7,725 nucleotides of DNA from Bacillota bacterium. Its GTDB lineage: Bacteria; Bacillota; Clostridia; Lachnospirales; Lachnospiraceae. Each line of letters opens with the position of its first letter. Within the stretch, counting starts at the first letter, position 1. Of the stretch, positions 1-6,645 are shown one piece after another. Below the pieces are notes generated by a model. That model had not been told where the DNA came from and ran no database searches. It was given only the letters and a program-made list of their open reading frames with translations. Position numbers and translations under genes: made by a program. Location of the stretch: NCBI GenBank assembly GCA_023419655.1, contig JAEZXP010000048.1, positions 1-7,725 on the forward strand. Direction: 5' to 3'.

Positions 1-540
1 AAAGCAAATAAGGCCGACCAGCTTTCTAAGGGAAATCAGCAAAAGATACAGCTTATGGCTGCTCTTTTACCTGATCCCGCGCTAATCATTATTGACGAGC
101 CTTTTAGCGGACTGGACCCTCTGAATACGGACTTATTCAAGTCCATCATCCGTGAAGAAATCAGCAAGAACAAATATCTGATTATGTCCAGCCATCAGAT
201 GCCTACGATTGAAGAGTTCTGCTCCGATATTACCATTCTGAACCGGGGTAAGGTAAAGCTTCAGGGTAATCTGTCAGAAATCAAAAAGAGCTATGGCCGT
301 GTTAATCTCCATGTCAAATGCGAGCAGGATATTGCCTCCTATATCGCTTCACACAAGCTTCGGATTATTAACAAAACTCCCAGCGAGTATCATCTGAAGG
401 TTCAGGGAGAGGAACAGGCAATGGGATTCCTGGCAAATCTCATCGGTGATAATATTACCGTCATCAAATTCGAATTACGGGAACCGTCACTGCATGAAAT
501 ATTTGTTGAAAAGGTGGGAAGTGAACAAGATGAAGAATAA
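1..540 (+). CDS. ABC transporter ATP-binding protein, NatA/DrrA-like (5' end cut by window)
   Basis: This is the ATPase subunit of an ABC-2 type exporter. It hydrolyses ATP on the cytoplasmic face and powers the two permeases encoded downstream. The reading frame is open from base 1, so about 179 residues are visible. They include the ABC signature LSKGNQQK (visible residues 8-15), a Walker B LIIIDEP (28-34) with the catalytic Glu, the D-loop SGLD, and the H-switch His in MSSHQM (about 65). The Walker A and Q-loop lie outside the window; relatives are usually 240-300 residues, so about 100 are missing. The tail after residue 85 ends in a SLHEIFVEKVG motif like the C-terminal DUF4162-type extension of NatA relatives. 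The stop overlaps the next gene by 11 bp, which implies translational coupling. The subfamily is clear, the substrate is not. Confidence 0.93.
   Translation, partial: KANKADQLSKGNQQKIQLMAALLPDPALIIIDEPFSGLDPLNTDLFKSIIREEISKNKYLIMSSHQMPTIEEFCSDITILNRGKVKLQGNLSEIKKSYGRVNLHVKCEQDIASYIASHKLRIINKTPSEYHLKVQGEEQAMGFLANLIGDNITVIKFELREPSLHEIFVEKVGSEQDEE
511..518 (+). promoter_or_regulatory. Ribosome-binding site of the first permease, inside the ATPase gene
   Basis: AAGGTGGG lies within the last codons of the ATPase gene, 11 bases before the ATG at 530. It supports a start at 530 over the upstream ATG at 446, which has no such site. Spacing would be very short for the GTG at 521. Confidence 0.6.
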
Positions 541-1858
541 TATTACCGGATGGAAGGATGTCTTCTCCTTTACACTTTCACAGGTATTAAAAAGCAAGGC
601 GTATCTTGTCTCCTATTTTACATTGGTTTTGATTGTACTGGTATCAATGCCGCTGGCAAGTAAGCTGCTTTTTGAAAGTAAAAAGGATGAGAATGCTCCA
701 ATCTCTGTGAATAAAGTCTATATCGATAATACAACAGCCGTTCCTGATATGGATTTCTCAGGTATAAAGGAGATTCCTTCTTTTAAGCATATCGAATTTG
801 AACCAATGAAAGAGGACTATGATACACTGGTACAGCAGATTACAGAAAACGAAAACCGTTCCGTCATTCTGCACATATCAGAGGAGGGCAGAACCTATTC
901 ACTGCATCTGTCCATGGTTAAGGAAGGGCCTGTAAAGCGCTCCGACCTGCAAAAGCTTGGCCATGCCATCGAGACCGCTTTTACGAATCTTCGTATGGCG
1001 GCTCTTGGAATCAATACGGAACAGCTTGCACTGCTTCAGACCCCCATCGTATCCAAGGTTACAATGACAGACATCACAGGAGAGCCTGTAACCGAAGAGG
1101 CCACCTCTATATCCTTTAACGAATACTGGTTTATCTATGGCGTTCTGTTTTTCGTATTAATGGCAAACATGCTGACAGGAACCCAGGTTGCCACATCCAT
1201 TGTAACAGAAAAATCTACCCGGGTGGTTGAATACCTTCTGATTACAGTTAAGCCTCTTGCTCTTATGATAGGAAAAGTATTTGCCATGCTGACTGCCGCA
1301 CTTATTCAGATGCTTTCCATGGTTGCGGCTCTGCTTGTGTCAAATATGATTTCAGTCTCCTTCTCACCGGATGGAAACGGCCTGATGGCACAGCTGCTGC
1401 CGGAGGATATGTTTGCAAATATCAATATCATGAATATCATTCTGTGTATTATACTTGTTTATCTTGGCATGCTGTTTTTTGCGATATTAGCTGCACTGGC
1501 CGGAGCTACGGTCAGCCGGCTTGAGGAAATAAACGAGGGCTTAACACTTTTTACTGTCATCAGTATCGTGGGCACATACATCGGATTAGGAGCCGCAGGC
1601 ACCTTAATGGCCGGCGGCGTGAATGGTTTTGTAATGTTTGCATTCCTTTTCCCGCTGTCCTCTCCGTTCGTGTTGCCGGGTGCGATTCTTATAGGCAAAG
1701 CCAGTCTGCCCATAATCGGCATTGCATTTGTCCTCGAGATAGTCTTTATTGTCCTGCTGTTTCGCTTTGTGGCAAAGGTTTATGAAACGCTTATACTCCA
1801 TAATGGTAATACCATCAAATTAAAACAGCTTTTTCAGTTGTCAAAGCATACTTCTTAA
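530..1858 (+). CDS. ABC-2 type transporter permease (NatB/YhaP-like), first of two
   Basis: This is a 442-residue integral membrane subunit of the exporter. It has the ABC-2 plan: one N-terminal membrane helix (about 24-45), a large extracytoplasmic region (about 46-197), then around six hydrophobic segments (about 198-218, 245-275, 300-325, 338-360, 365-388, 393-413). The cytoplasmic stretch EKSTRVVEYLLITVKP (227-242) followed by IGKV is the family's conserved element after the second helix. I chose the ATG at 530 because the protein then begins MKNNITGW, matching MKNNFSGW of the next gene, and AAGGTGGG lies at 511-518. The 11-base spacing is slightly long, so an in-frame GTG at 521 is a fallback. 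The open frame runs back to 446, but that part lies inside the ATPase gene. Related transporters export sodium, drugs or peptides; the substrate here is unknown. Confidence 0.9.
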   Translation: MKNNITGWKDVFSFTLSQVLKSKAYLVSYFTLVLIVLVSMPLASKLLFESKKDENAPISVNKVYIDNTTAVPDMDFSGIKEIPSFKHIEFEPMKEDYDTLVQQITENENRSVILHISEEGRTYSLHLSMVKEGPVKRSDLQKLGHAIETAFTNLRMAALGINTEQLALLQTPIVSKVTMTDITGEPVTEEATSISFNEYWFIYGVLFFVLMANMLTGTQVATSIVTEKSTRVVEYLLITVKPLALMIGKVFAMLTAALIQMLSMVAALLVSNMISVSFSPDGNGLMAQLLPEDMFANINIMNIILCIILVYLGMLFFAILAALAGATVSRLEEINEGLTLFTVISIVGTYIGLGAAGTLMAGGVNGFVMFAFLFPLSSPFVLPGAILIGKASLPIIGIAFVLEIVFIVLLFRFVAKVYETLILHNGNTIKLKQLFQLSKHTS

Positions 1859-1890
1859 ATGAACAATATGCTTTTTAAACAGTATATGTA

Positions 1891-1906
1891 TGCCGCCCAT
1901 GCGGCA
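1891..1906 (+). other. GC-rich perfect hairpin just before the second permease RBS
   Basis: TGCCGC and GCGGCA form a perfect 6-bp stem around a 4-base CCAT loop, three bases upstream of the GGAGG ribosome-binding site. It lies in the 61-bp gap between the two permease genes. No T-run follows, so it is not a standard terminator. It could limit translation of the second permease or act as an RNA processing or stability element. The structure is seen; the role is inferred. Confidence 0.55.
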
Positions 1907-1909
1907 GAT

Positions 1910-1914
1910 GGAGG
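1910..1914 (+). promoter_or_regulatory. Ribosome-binding site setting the start of the second permease
   Basis: GGAGG sits 5 bases before the ATG at 1920 and only 2 bases before the ATG at 1917. Upstream in-frame ATGs at 1890, 1899 and 1908 overlap or precede the site. The spacing and the MKNN start shared with the paralogue favour 1920. Confidence 0.75.
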
Positions 1915-1919
1915 TTATG

Positions 1920-3284
1920 ATGAAAAACAATTTCAGTGGATGGACGACGGTATTTGGCTTTACATTTCGCCAGTCTACCAAAAGGGCCTTTAAAGTTACC
2001 ACTGCTCTTATTGCCATTCTGATTATGGGATTAATTATATTAATGACGGTTATCGCTGCTAAGCCTGAGACAAAGGAATACGATGAGCAGGGTAGTTATC
2101 TTGGCCAGGAGATTATGGCAGGAATATCTGCTATAGAAAAAGTATTCATACTTGACCAGAGCGGTTTGCCGCCTACCGATTATAAAGCAATTCATTCAGA
2201 TTTCTCCGGCGAATTCTTTAAAAATATTGAATTCGTTGCAGTAGAGAATCAGACAAGAGCAGAGCTGTTCGATTATGCAAAAAAAGAATCGGACAGAACA
2301 ATCGCCGTAATAATTTCAGGTATAGACGGTGCATTTGAAATGGAGGCTTTGATTCCTCATAATTCGAGTATTACAGCAGGGGACGCGGAGCAATTATTAG
2401 GCATGATGACATCCTCCTTTGAACTTAATAAGATGATGCAGATAAATTTAAGTGAGGAGGAATTAGCCGCTGTATTCACGCCTGTTATAACTTCTTATTC
2501 AGAGTTTGGGGAAAGTTCCAGCATGGCCGCTGTACTTATAAAAACCATATTACCGATGGTTCTGAGCTTTTTATTATATTTTATGCTTCTTTTCTATAGT
2601 CAGACAGTAAGCAAATCCGTATCGACGGAGAAAACCTCAAAGCTGATGGAGACCTTACTGACCTCTGTACATCCCTATGCAATGATTACAGGTAAGGTTC
2701 TGGCTATTACAGTTATGGCCGTATTGCAGTTTATAGTCTGGATTCTTTCGGGTGTTGCCGGACTATATGGAGGCAATGCCATTGCTCACGAAATGTATCC
2801 CGGTTATGAGAACTCTGTTATTACCTTTATTAATTTTATAAAAGATAATATCGGTGAAACCGGCATGACCTTTTCTGCTGTATTCCTGGCCGTCTTGGTA
2901 TTGGGTGTGGGCTTCATATTTTACTGTGTACTGGCAGCACTGGCCGGCTGTATGGTATCCAAGCCTGAGGACGTTGCATCCACACAGGGTTTGTTCGTAC
3001 TTCCGATAGTAATCAGCTGGATTATCAGCTACTTTGCACCCCTTATGAGTAACTACAGGCTTATGGCTGCTATCCGGTACATCCCCTTTACGGCCCCCTT
3101 CTGTGTTCCGGCAGATTTGATATCCGGAACAATCGGCCTCGGTGAAGGACTGCTTTACCTGCTTATACTTATCGCCTTTACATTCGTAGTAATTATATTG
3201 TCAGCAAAGATATATAAGGGACTTGTTCTTTACACCGGTCAAAAGGCAAATATAAAGCTTATGATGAATATATTAAAAAGTTAG
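1920..3284 (+). CDS. ABC-2 type transporter permease (NatB/YhaP-like), second of two
   Basis: This is a 454-residue membrane subunit, paralogous to the preceding permease. Shared features are the start MKNNFSGWTTVFGFTFRQ, one N-terminal helix (about 27-47), an extracytoplasmic region (about 48-205), and a cluster of hydrophobic segments (about 206-227, 257-285, 318-343, 355-375, 385-400, 408-428). The conserved element EKTSKLMETLLTSVHP (237-252) plus ITGKV aligns with EKSTRVVEYLLITVKP in the first permease. Both have AALAG followed by MVS or TVS, and both end with an AK(I/V)Y..L(V/I)L tail. Two different permeases behind one ATPase suggest a heterodimeric channel. The gene is third in the visible operon and converges on the nitroreductase gene, with a large palindrome in between. 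The open frame reaches back to 1890, but the ribosome-binding site supports 1920. Confidence 0.9.
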   Translation: MKNNFSGWTTVFGFTFRQSTKRAFKVTTALIAILIMGLIILMTVIAAKPETKEYDEQGSYLGQEIMAGISAIEKVFILDQSGLPPTDYKAIHSDFSGEFFKNIEFVAVENQTRAELFDYAKKESDRTIAVIISGIDGAFEMEALIPHNSSITAGDAEQLLGMMTSSFELNKMMQINLSEEELAAVFTPVITSYSEFGESSSMAAVLIKTILPMVLSFLLYFMLLFYSQTVSKSVSTEKTSKLMETLLTSVHPYAMITGKVLAITVMAVLQFIVWILSGVAGLYGGNAIAHEMYPGYENSVITFINFIKDNIGETGMTFSAVFLAVLVLGVGFIFYCVLAALAGCMVSKPEDVASTQGLFVLPIVISWIISYFAPLMSNYRLMAAIRYIPFTAPFCVPADLISGTIGLGEGLLYLLILIAFTFVVIILSAKIYKGLVLYTGQKANIKLMMNILKS

Positions 3285-3296
3285 ATTGATATAATA

Positions 3297-3487
3297 GGGT
3301 CGTTAAAGAATGACACTAGGAACACAGGTATGAACCTCACTCACCGGTACAAGTACAGCCACCATAATTTTTAAGTCCAAACCGGACATAAAATGTCCGT
3401 TTATATGACTTACAAATTACAGTGGCTGTTCTTCTAACGGTGAATTATGGTTATACCTGTGTGCCCTGTACCATTCTTCAACCAACC
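3297..3487. repeat. 191-bp imperfect palindrome (long stem-loop element) between convergent genes
   Basis: The two halves are reverse complements over nearly their whole length. Paired blocks run inward from GGG/CCA-type ends: AAGAATG 3306-3312 with 3472-3478; ACACAGGTAT 3322-3331 with 3453-3462; AACC 3333-3336 with 3449-3452; TCACCG 3341-3346 with 3438-3443; ACAGCCAC 3355-3362 with 3422-3429; TAATTT 3365-3370 with 3414-3419; TAAGTC 3372-3377 with 3407-3412; and CGGACAT 3383-3389 with 3393-3399 around an AAA loop. By hand count roughly 70 pairs form, broken by small mismatches and bulges. No reading frame of note lies inside and no clear target-site duplication flanks it. It fills most of the 251-bp gap between the permease and nitroreductase stop codons. 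It may be a MITE-like palindromic repeat, a bidirectional terminator or a structured RNA; the sequence does not decide. Confidence 0.8.
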
Positions 3488-3535
3488 TCTCTTATTCTTA
3501 TAAAGTAATCCGCTTACTGCCTGTCATTATTTATA

Positions 3536-4042
3536 TTAATATGTTTCATAATGAATCCGGTCGGGGTCAAAACGGTCTACGAATTTACTCTCCTGACCTT
3601 CTTCCGGATATCCGATTGGAATAACACAAAAGGGTTTAAGCTTGCTCTTAAGCCCGTATAGTTCACTAATCATATCCATTCTTTCCTTCATAGGTGCAAC
3701 GCCCAGCCATACTCCGCCCAGACCCAGGTGGACAGCCTCCAGCAAGATATTCTGGGCTGCGGCAGCCATATCCTGTTCCCAATGATGCTGTAATCTCATT
3801 CTTTCTTCATTTCCAAGAAGCACGATAGCCAATGGTGCATCGGCTACCATCTTGGAATATGAACTTATCTGTGCCAGTCTTTGCAAATTTCCTTTGTTCT
3901 GGACTACGATAAATTCCCAGGGCTGTTGATTCACGGCAGAGGGAGCCTGCATCGCAGCTCTCAGGAGCTTTTCTATCTTCTCCCGTTCCACAGCCTGATT
4001 TTTATATCTACGAATACTTCTCCTGTTAAAAATTACATCCAT
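3536..4042 (-). CDS. Nitroreductase family protein (FMN-dependent oxidoreductase)
   Basis: This 168-residue protein belongs to the small single-domain nitroreductase family. These are usually homodimeric cytoplasmic flavoproteins that reduce nitro compounds, quinones or related acceptors with NAD(P)H. Visible family marks are the N-terminal RRSIRRYKNQAV (7-18), whose basic residues contact FMN phosphate; the AMQAPSAVNQQPWEFIVV block (30-47); GLGGVWLGVAP (107-117); and the C-terminal VIPIGYPEE (140-148), the usual end of the FMN site. The length suits the shorter clostridial members. The ATG at 4042 is preceded 7 bases upstream by a strong AAGGAGG. An AT-rich promoter lies further upstream and the lysR terminator separates it from that gene, so it is probably transcribed alone. 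The physiological substrate cannot be told from sequence. Confidence 0.92.
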   Translation of the reverse strand: MDVIFNRRSIRRYKNQAVEREKIEKLLRAAMQAPSAVNQQPWEFIVVQNKGNLQRLAQISSYSKMVADAPLAIVLLGNEERMRLQHHWEQDMAAAAQNILLEAVHLGLGGVWLGVAPMKERMDMISELYGLKSKLKPFCVIPIGYPEEGQESKFVDRFDPDRIHYETY

Positions 4043-4049
4043 ATGCGTT

Positions 4050-4056
4050 CCTCCTT
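4050..4056 (-). promoter_or_regulatory. Strong ribosome-binding site of the nitroreductase gene
   Basis: AAGGAGG on the minus strand ends 7 bases before the ATG at 4042 and fixes that start. Confidence 0.8.
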
Positions 4057-4105
4057 AACCGTTTGTATGGCAGCAACTTTCCTCTGCAAAAAATATAATG
4101 TACTA

Positions 4106-4134
4106 ATTATACACAAACATTATAAAAATATAAA
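4106..4134 (-). promoter_or_regulatory. Probable sigma-A promoter of the nitroreductase gene
   Basis: On the minus strand TATAAT (4106-4111) is a perfect -10 box, and 17 bases upstream TTTATA (4129-4134) matches four of six bases of the -35 consensus. The region is very AT-rich, and other TATAAT-like words lie nearby, so the exact start is uncertain. It would give a leader of roughly 55-60 bases. Confidence 0.5.
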
Positions 4135-4175
4135 GCAAATTATTAATTAAATATAAAATAAATCTGCTTTTTCAG

Positions 4176-4210
4176 AAAAACGGTGTCCCGCATTCTCCGT
4201 GCAGACACCG
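4176..4210 (-). terminator. Intrinsic terminator of the lysR gene
   Basis: Read on the minus strand, CGGTGTC (4204-4210) pairs perfectly with GACACCG (4181-4187), with an inner GCA/TGC pairing possible in the loop. It is followed directly by a TTTTT run (4176-4180). It starts 8 bases past the lysR stop codon and would end the metY-lysR transcript. Confidence 0.8.
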
Positions 4211-4218
4211 CCATTCCA

Positions 4219-5136
4219 TCATTCCCTATTCTCTTCGAGATTAAGATAGCTTTTTAACTCTTCAATATACCGTTCACCGATATGACTTAGGTTTAAATGT
4301 TCCCGTTTTATATATCCGATGCGCATGATTTCTTCATTATCAAGTAAGACCGCTTTATAGTCGTCGCCGTTTAACTCCTCACATATTATACCGGAGCATA
4401 GCGTGTATCCATTCAATCCAATCATCAGGTTCAGTATCGTTGCTCTGTCACAGGCCTTTATTGTCCTTTTATAATCATAGGTGCTGAGAATCTCCTCTGC
4501 AAAATAGAACGAGTTATTCTCTCCCTGCTCAAATGACAGACAGGGATATTCCTGCAGCTCCTCCATGGTAATAATGCTTTTATCAGCCAAAGGATGCCCT
4601 TTCCACAGATATACATAGCCTTTGCACTGCGTAAGCTCGCAAAATTCAAGTCCATACTCTTTTAATAATTTTGAGAGAATTTTCTCATTAAAATCATTAA
4701 GATAGAGTATTCCAATCTCGCTTTTTCCATTCTTTACATCGCTTAGAACATCATGCGTTCTGGTCTCCCGTATTGCAAATTCATATTCATTCATATCAAA
4801 GCTCTTCACCATTTCCACAAAAGCCTTGACTGCAAAGGAATAATGCTGCGTGGATACACCGAATTTCTTCTTTATATTGGTACCCTCCAGATACTTTTCC
4901 TCCATTAATTCAACCTGGCTAAGTATCTGTCTGGCATAACCCAGAAATTCTTCACCCTCAGAGGTAACGGTAACACCTTTATTGTTTCTGGCAAATATCG
5001 CTATGTTTATCTCATCCTCCAGCTCCTTTATAGCACTTGACAGGCTTGGCTGGGATATATACAGCTTCTTTGCCGCTTCATTAATTGAGTTAACATTCGC
5101 AACCGCTACAGCATATCTTAATTGTTGAATCGTCAT
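4219..5136 (-). CDS. LysR family transcriptional regulator, probably of sulfur amino acid metabolism
   Basis: This 305-residue protein has the classic LysR layout. An N-terminal winged helix-turn-helix (MTIQQLRYAVAVANVNSINEAAKKL, then ISQPSLSSAIKELEDEI, about 1-43) includes the conserved A..L..SQP.LS..I..LE pattern. A linker helix (about 60-85) leads into a periplasmic-binding-protein-like effector domain (about 90-300). LysR regulators are normally DNA-binding tetramers that respond to a small metabolite. The start at 5136 has AAGGAG 7 bases upstream (5144-5149), and that site overlaps the stop codon of metY. With only 11 bp between the genes, the regulator is very likely co-transcribed with and translationally coupled to metY, so a role in sulfur or homoserine metabolism is a fair inference. 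Its effector and exact targets are unknown. A clear terminator follows the gene. Confidence 0.93.
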   Translation of the reverse strand: MTIQQLRYAVAVANVNSINEAAKKLYISQPSLSSAIKELEDEINIAIFARNNKGVTVTSEGEEFLGYARQILSQVELMEEKYLEGTNIKKKFGVSTQHYSFAVKAFVEMVKSFDMNEYEFAIRETRTHDVLSDVKNGKSEIGILYLNDFNEKILSKLLKEYGLEFCELTQCKGYVYLWKGHPLADKSIITMEELQEYPCLSFEQGENNSFYFAEEILSTYDYKRTIKACDRATILNLMIGLNGYTLCSGIICEELNGDDYKAVLLDNEEIMRIGYIKREHLNLSHIGERYIEELKSYLNLEENRE

Positions 5137-5143
5137 CCATGTT

Positions 5144-5149
5144 CTCCTT
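5144..5149 (-). promoter_or_regulatory. lysR ribosome-binding site overlapping the metY stop codon
   Basis: AAGGAG on the minus strand shares two bases with the TAA stop of metY (5148-5150) and lies 7 bases before the lysR ATG. This arrangement favours translational coupling. Confidence 0.7.
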
Positions 5150-6455
5150 AATTCAATGACCGAAAGGCTTCCTCCAGATCCTCTATTATATCATCAGCAT
5201 TTTCCGTACCGATGGACAATCTGATTGTATTTGGCTTAATACCCTGCTCCTTAAGCTCCTCCGGCGAAAGCTGTGAATGCGTTGTCGATGCCGGATGGAT
5301 AACCAGTGATTTTACATCGGCCACATTGGCAAGCAGTGAAAAAAGCTCAAGGTTATCAATAAAATCAGTCGCCCGTTTTTCATCCCCTTTGATTTCAAAG
5401 GTAAAGATAGAGCCGCAGCCATTGGGGAAATATTTATTATATAGCTCCTTCTGCTTCTCATCGTTTGTGACGGCCGGATGATGAACTTCTTCCACCTGCG
5501 GATGCGACTTTAGATAGTCGACAACCTTTAAGGCATTATCAACATGTCTTTCCACCCTTAAGGATAAGGTCTCAAGCCCCTGGAGAAGCAGGAAGGAATT
5601 AAAAGGTGATAATGTGGCTCCGGTATCACGTAATAAAATTGCTCTTATCTTGGTGACATATGCAGCCTTGCCGACAGCTTTTGTAAAGCTGAGACCATGA
5701 TAGCTGGGATTCGGGTCTGTTAAGGACGAGAACTTACCGCTTGCCTCCCAGTCAAAGTTGCCGCTGTCAACAATCACTCCGCCAATTGTGGTTCCATGAC
5801 CTCCGATAAATTTCGTGGCAGAATGAATGACGATATCTGCTCCGTACTCAATCGGTCTTAGAAGATAAGGGGTCGCAAAGGTGTTGTCAATAATAAGCGG
5901 AATCCTGTTCGCATGGGCTATCTGCGCTATCTTTTCGATATCAACCACTTCCGAATGGGGATTACCGAGGGTTTCAACGAATACCGCCTTCGTATTCTCC
6001 TTAATGGAAGCCTCCAGCTCCTCATAATTAAATGGATTGACAAATGTAGTCGTTATACCGAAACCGGGAAGCGTATGTGCCAGAAGATTATAAGTACCTC
6101 CATATATATTCTTGGCAGCCACGATATGGTCACCGCTTTGTGCCAGACCCTGTATGGCATAAGTTACGGATGCTGCTCCTGATGCAACAGCCAGTGCAGC
6201 CACACCGCCTTCCAGTGCCGCTATTCTTTTTTCAAAGACATCCTCTGTAGGGTTCGTCAGCCTGGAATATATATTGCCCGCATCCCTCAGGCCAAATCTT
6301 GCTGCCGCATGTTCACAGTTTTTGAACACATATGCCGTGCTCTGATATATCGGAACTGCTCTTGCATCCGTAGCCGGGTCGGGCTGTTCCTGACCTACAT
6401 GTATCTGTAAAGTTTCAAATCTGAATTTTCTGTCCTCGTATGCTCTCTTACTCAT
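5148..6455 (-). CDS. metY: O-acetylhomoserine sulfhydrylase (O-acetylhomoserine aminocarboxypropyltransferase)
   Basis: This 435-residue PLP enzyme of the Cys/Met metabolism family makes homocysteine from O-acetylhomoserine and sulfide (or methionine with methanethiol) in the cytoplasm. The N-terminus FRFETLQIHVGQEQPDPATDARAVPIYQST is typical of the sulfhydrylase branch. Also seen are YSRLTNPT (63-70) for substrate and PLP phosphate contact, ASGAASV (91-97), and NIYGGTYNL (116-124), whose Tyr stacks on PLP. DNTFATPYLLRP (190-201) carries the PLP-binding Asp. HSATKFIGGHG (211-221) carries the Schiff-base lysine K215. The C-terminal HPASTTHSQLSPEELKEQGI and IRLSIGTE match the family and its usual length of about 425-435. 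I chose the ATG at 6455 because GGAGG lies 8 bases upstream; the frame extends to 6500 without a ribosome-binding site there. It is probably the first gene of a metY-lysR operon. Confidence 0.95.
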   Translation of the reverse strand: MSKRAYEDRKFRFETLQIHVGQEQPDPATDARAVPIYQSTAYVFKNCEHAAARFGLRDAGNIYSRLTNPTEDVFEKRIAALEGGVAALAVASGAASVTYAIQGLAQSGDHIVAAKNIYGGTYNLLAHTLPGFGITTTFVNPFNYEELEASIKENTKAVFVETLGNPHSEVVDIEKIAQIAHANRIPLIIDNTFATPYLLRPIEYGADIVIHSATKFIGGHGTTIGGVIVDSGNFDWEASGKFSSLTDPNPSYHGLSFTKAVGKAAYVTKIRAILLRDTGATLSPFNSFLLLQGLETLSLRVERHVDNALKVVDYLKSHPQVEEVHHPAVTNDEKQKELYNKYFPNGCGSIFTFEIKGDEKRATDFIDNLELFSLLANVADVKSLVIHPASTTHSQLSPEELKEQGIKPNTIRLSIGTENADDIIEDLEEAFRSLN

Positions 6456-6463
6456 ATGCCTTA

Positions 6464-6468
6464 CCTCC
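6464..6468 (-). promoter_or_regulatory. Ribosome-binding site setting the metY start
   Basis: GGAGG on the minus strand lies 8 bases before the ATG at 6455. The upstream in-frame ATG at 6500 has no comparable site, and the 15 residues it would add do not look like the family's N-terminus. Confidence 0.75.
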
Positions 6469-6493
6469 ACAATCAATGAATTATTATCTGTAT

Positions 6494-6547
6494 CATTCAA
6501 TACAAGTTATATTCAAAACGTCCATAACCTTATCGATTGATTGAATG
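6494..6547. promoter_or_regulatory. Nested inverted repeat in the metY upstream region (candidate operator or leader hairpin)
   Basis: CATTCAAT (6494-6501) and ATTGAATG (6540-6547) are perfect 8-base inverted repeats. Inside them, GTTAT (6506-6510) and ATAAC (6524-6528) form a second dyad 13 bases apart and nearly concentric. It lies between the DUF1349 gene and the metY start and overlaps the candidate -10 box. It could be the binding site of the downstream-encoded LysR protein or a leader stem-loop. No SAM riboswitch or T-box hallmark was recognised. Confidence 0.4.
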
Positions 6548-6573
6548 GTATCATGTATGCTGGTTATTGTAAA
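6545..6573 (-). promoter_or_regulatory. Candidate sigma-A promoter of metY-lysR
   Basis: On the minus strand TTTACA (6568-6573, five of six to consensus) is followed after 17 bases by TACCAT (6545-6550, four of six). A start near 6538 would give a leader of about 80 bases. The -10 match is modest and other AT-rich options exist. Confidence 0.35.
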
Positions 6574-6645
6574 ATCCATAAATTCTATGATTGGATATAG
6601 GAATTTTCTATAACAAGTTGATTGTGGTATACGGTTTATGAATAC

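Noticed and set aside
1459..1801. Two minus-strand open frames (87 and 65 codons) inside the first permease gene.
   Set aside because: They are antisense shadows of conserved membrane segments, with no start signals.
3297..3487. A complete insertion sequence or CRISPR repeat unit.
   Set aside because: There is no transposase frame, no clear target-site duplication, and only one palindrome rather than a repeated array.
3881..4150. An 89-codon open frame on the + strand over the nitroreductase start and promoter.
   Set aside because: Antisense to a clear family member, with no ribosome-binding site and no recognisable domain.
5212..6182. Two 89-codon + strand frames inside metY, and a 65-codon minus-strand frame inside lysR (4458-4655).
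   Set aside because: Out-of-frame shadows of well-supported genes; no ribosome-binding sites or known motifs.
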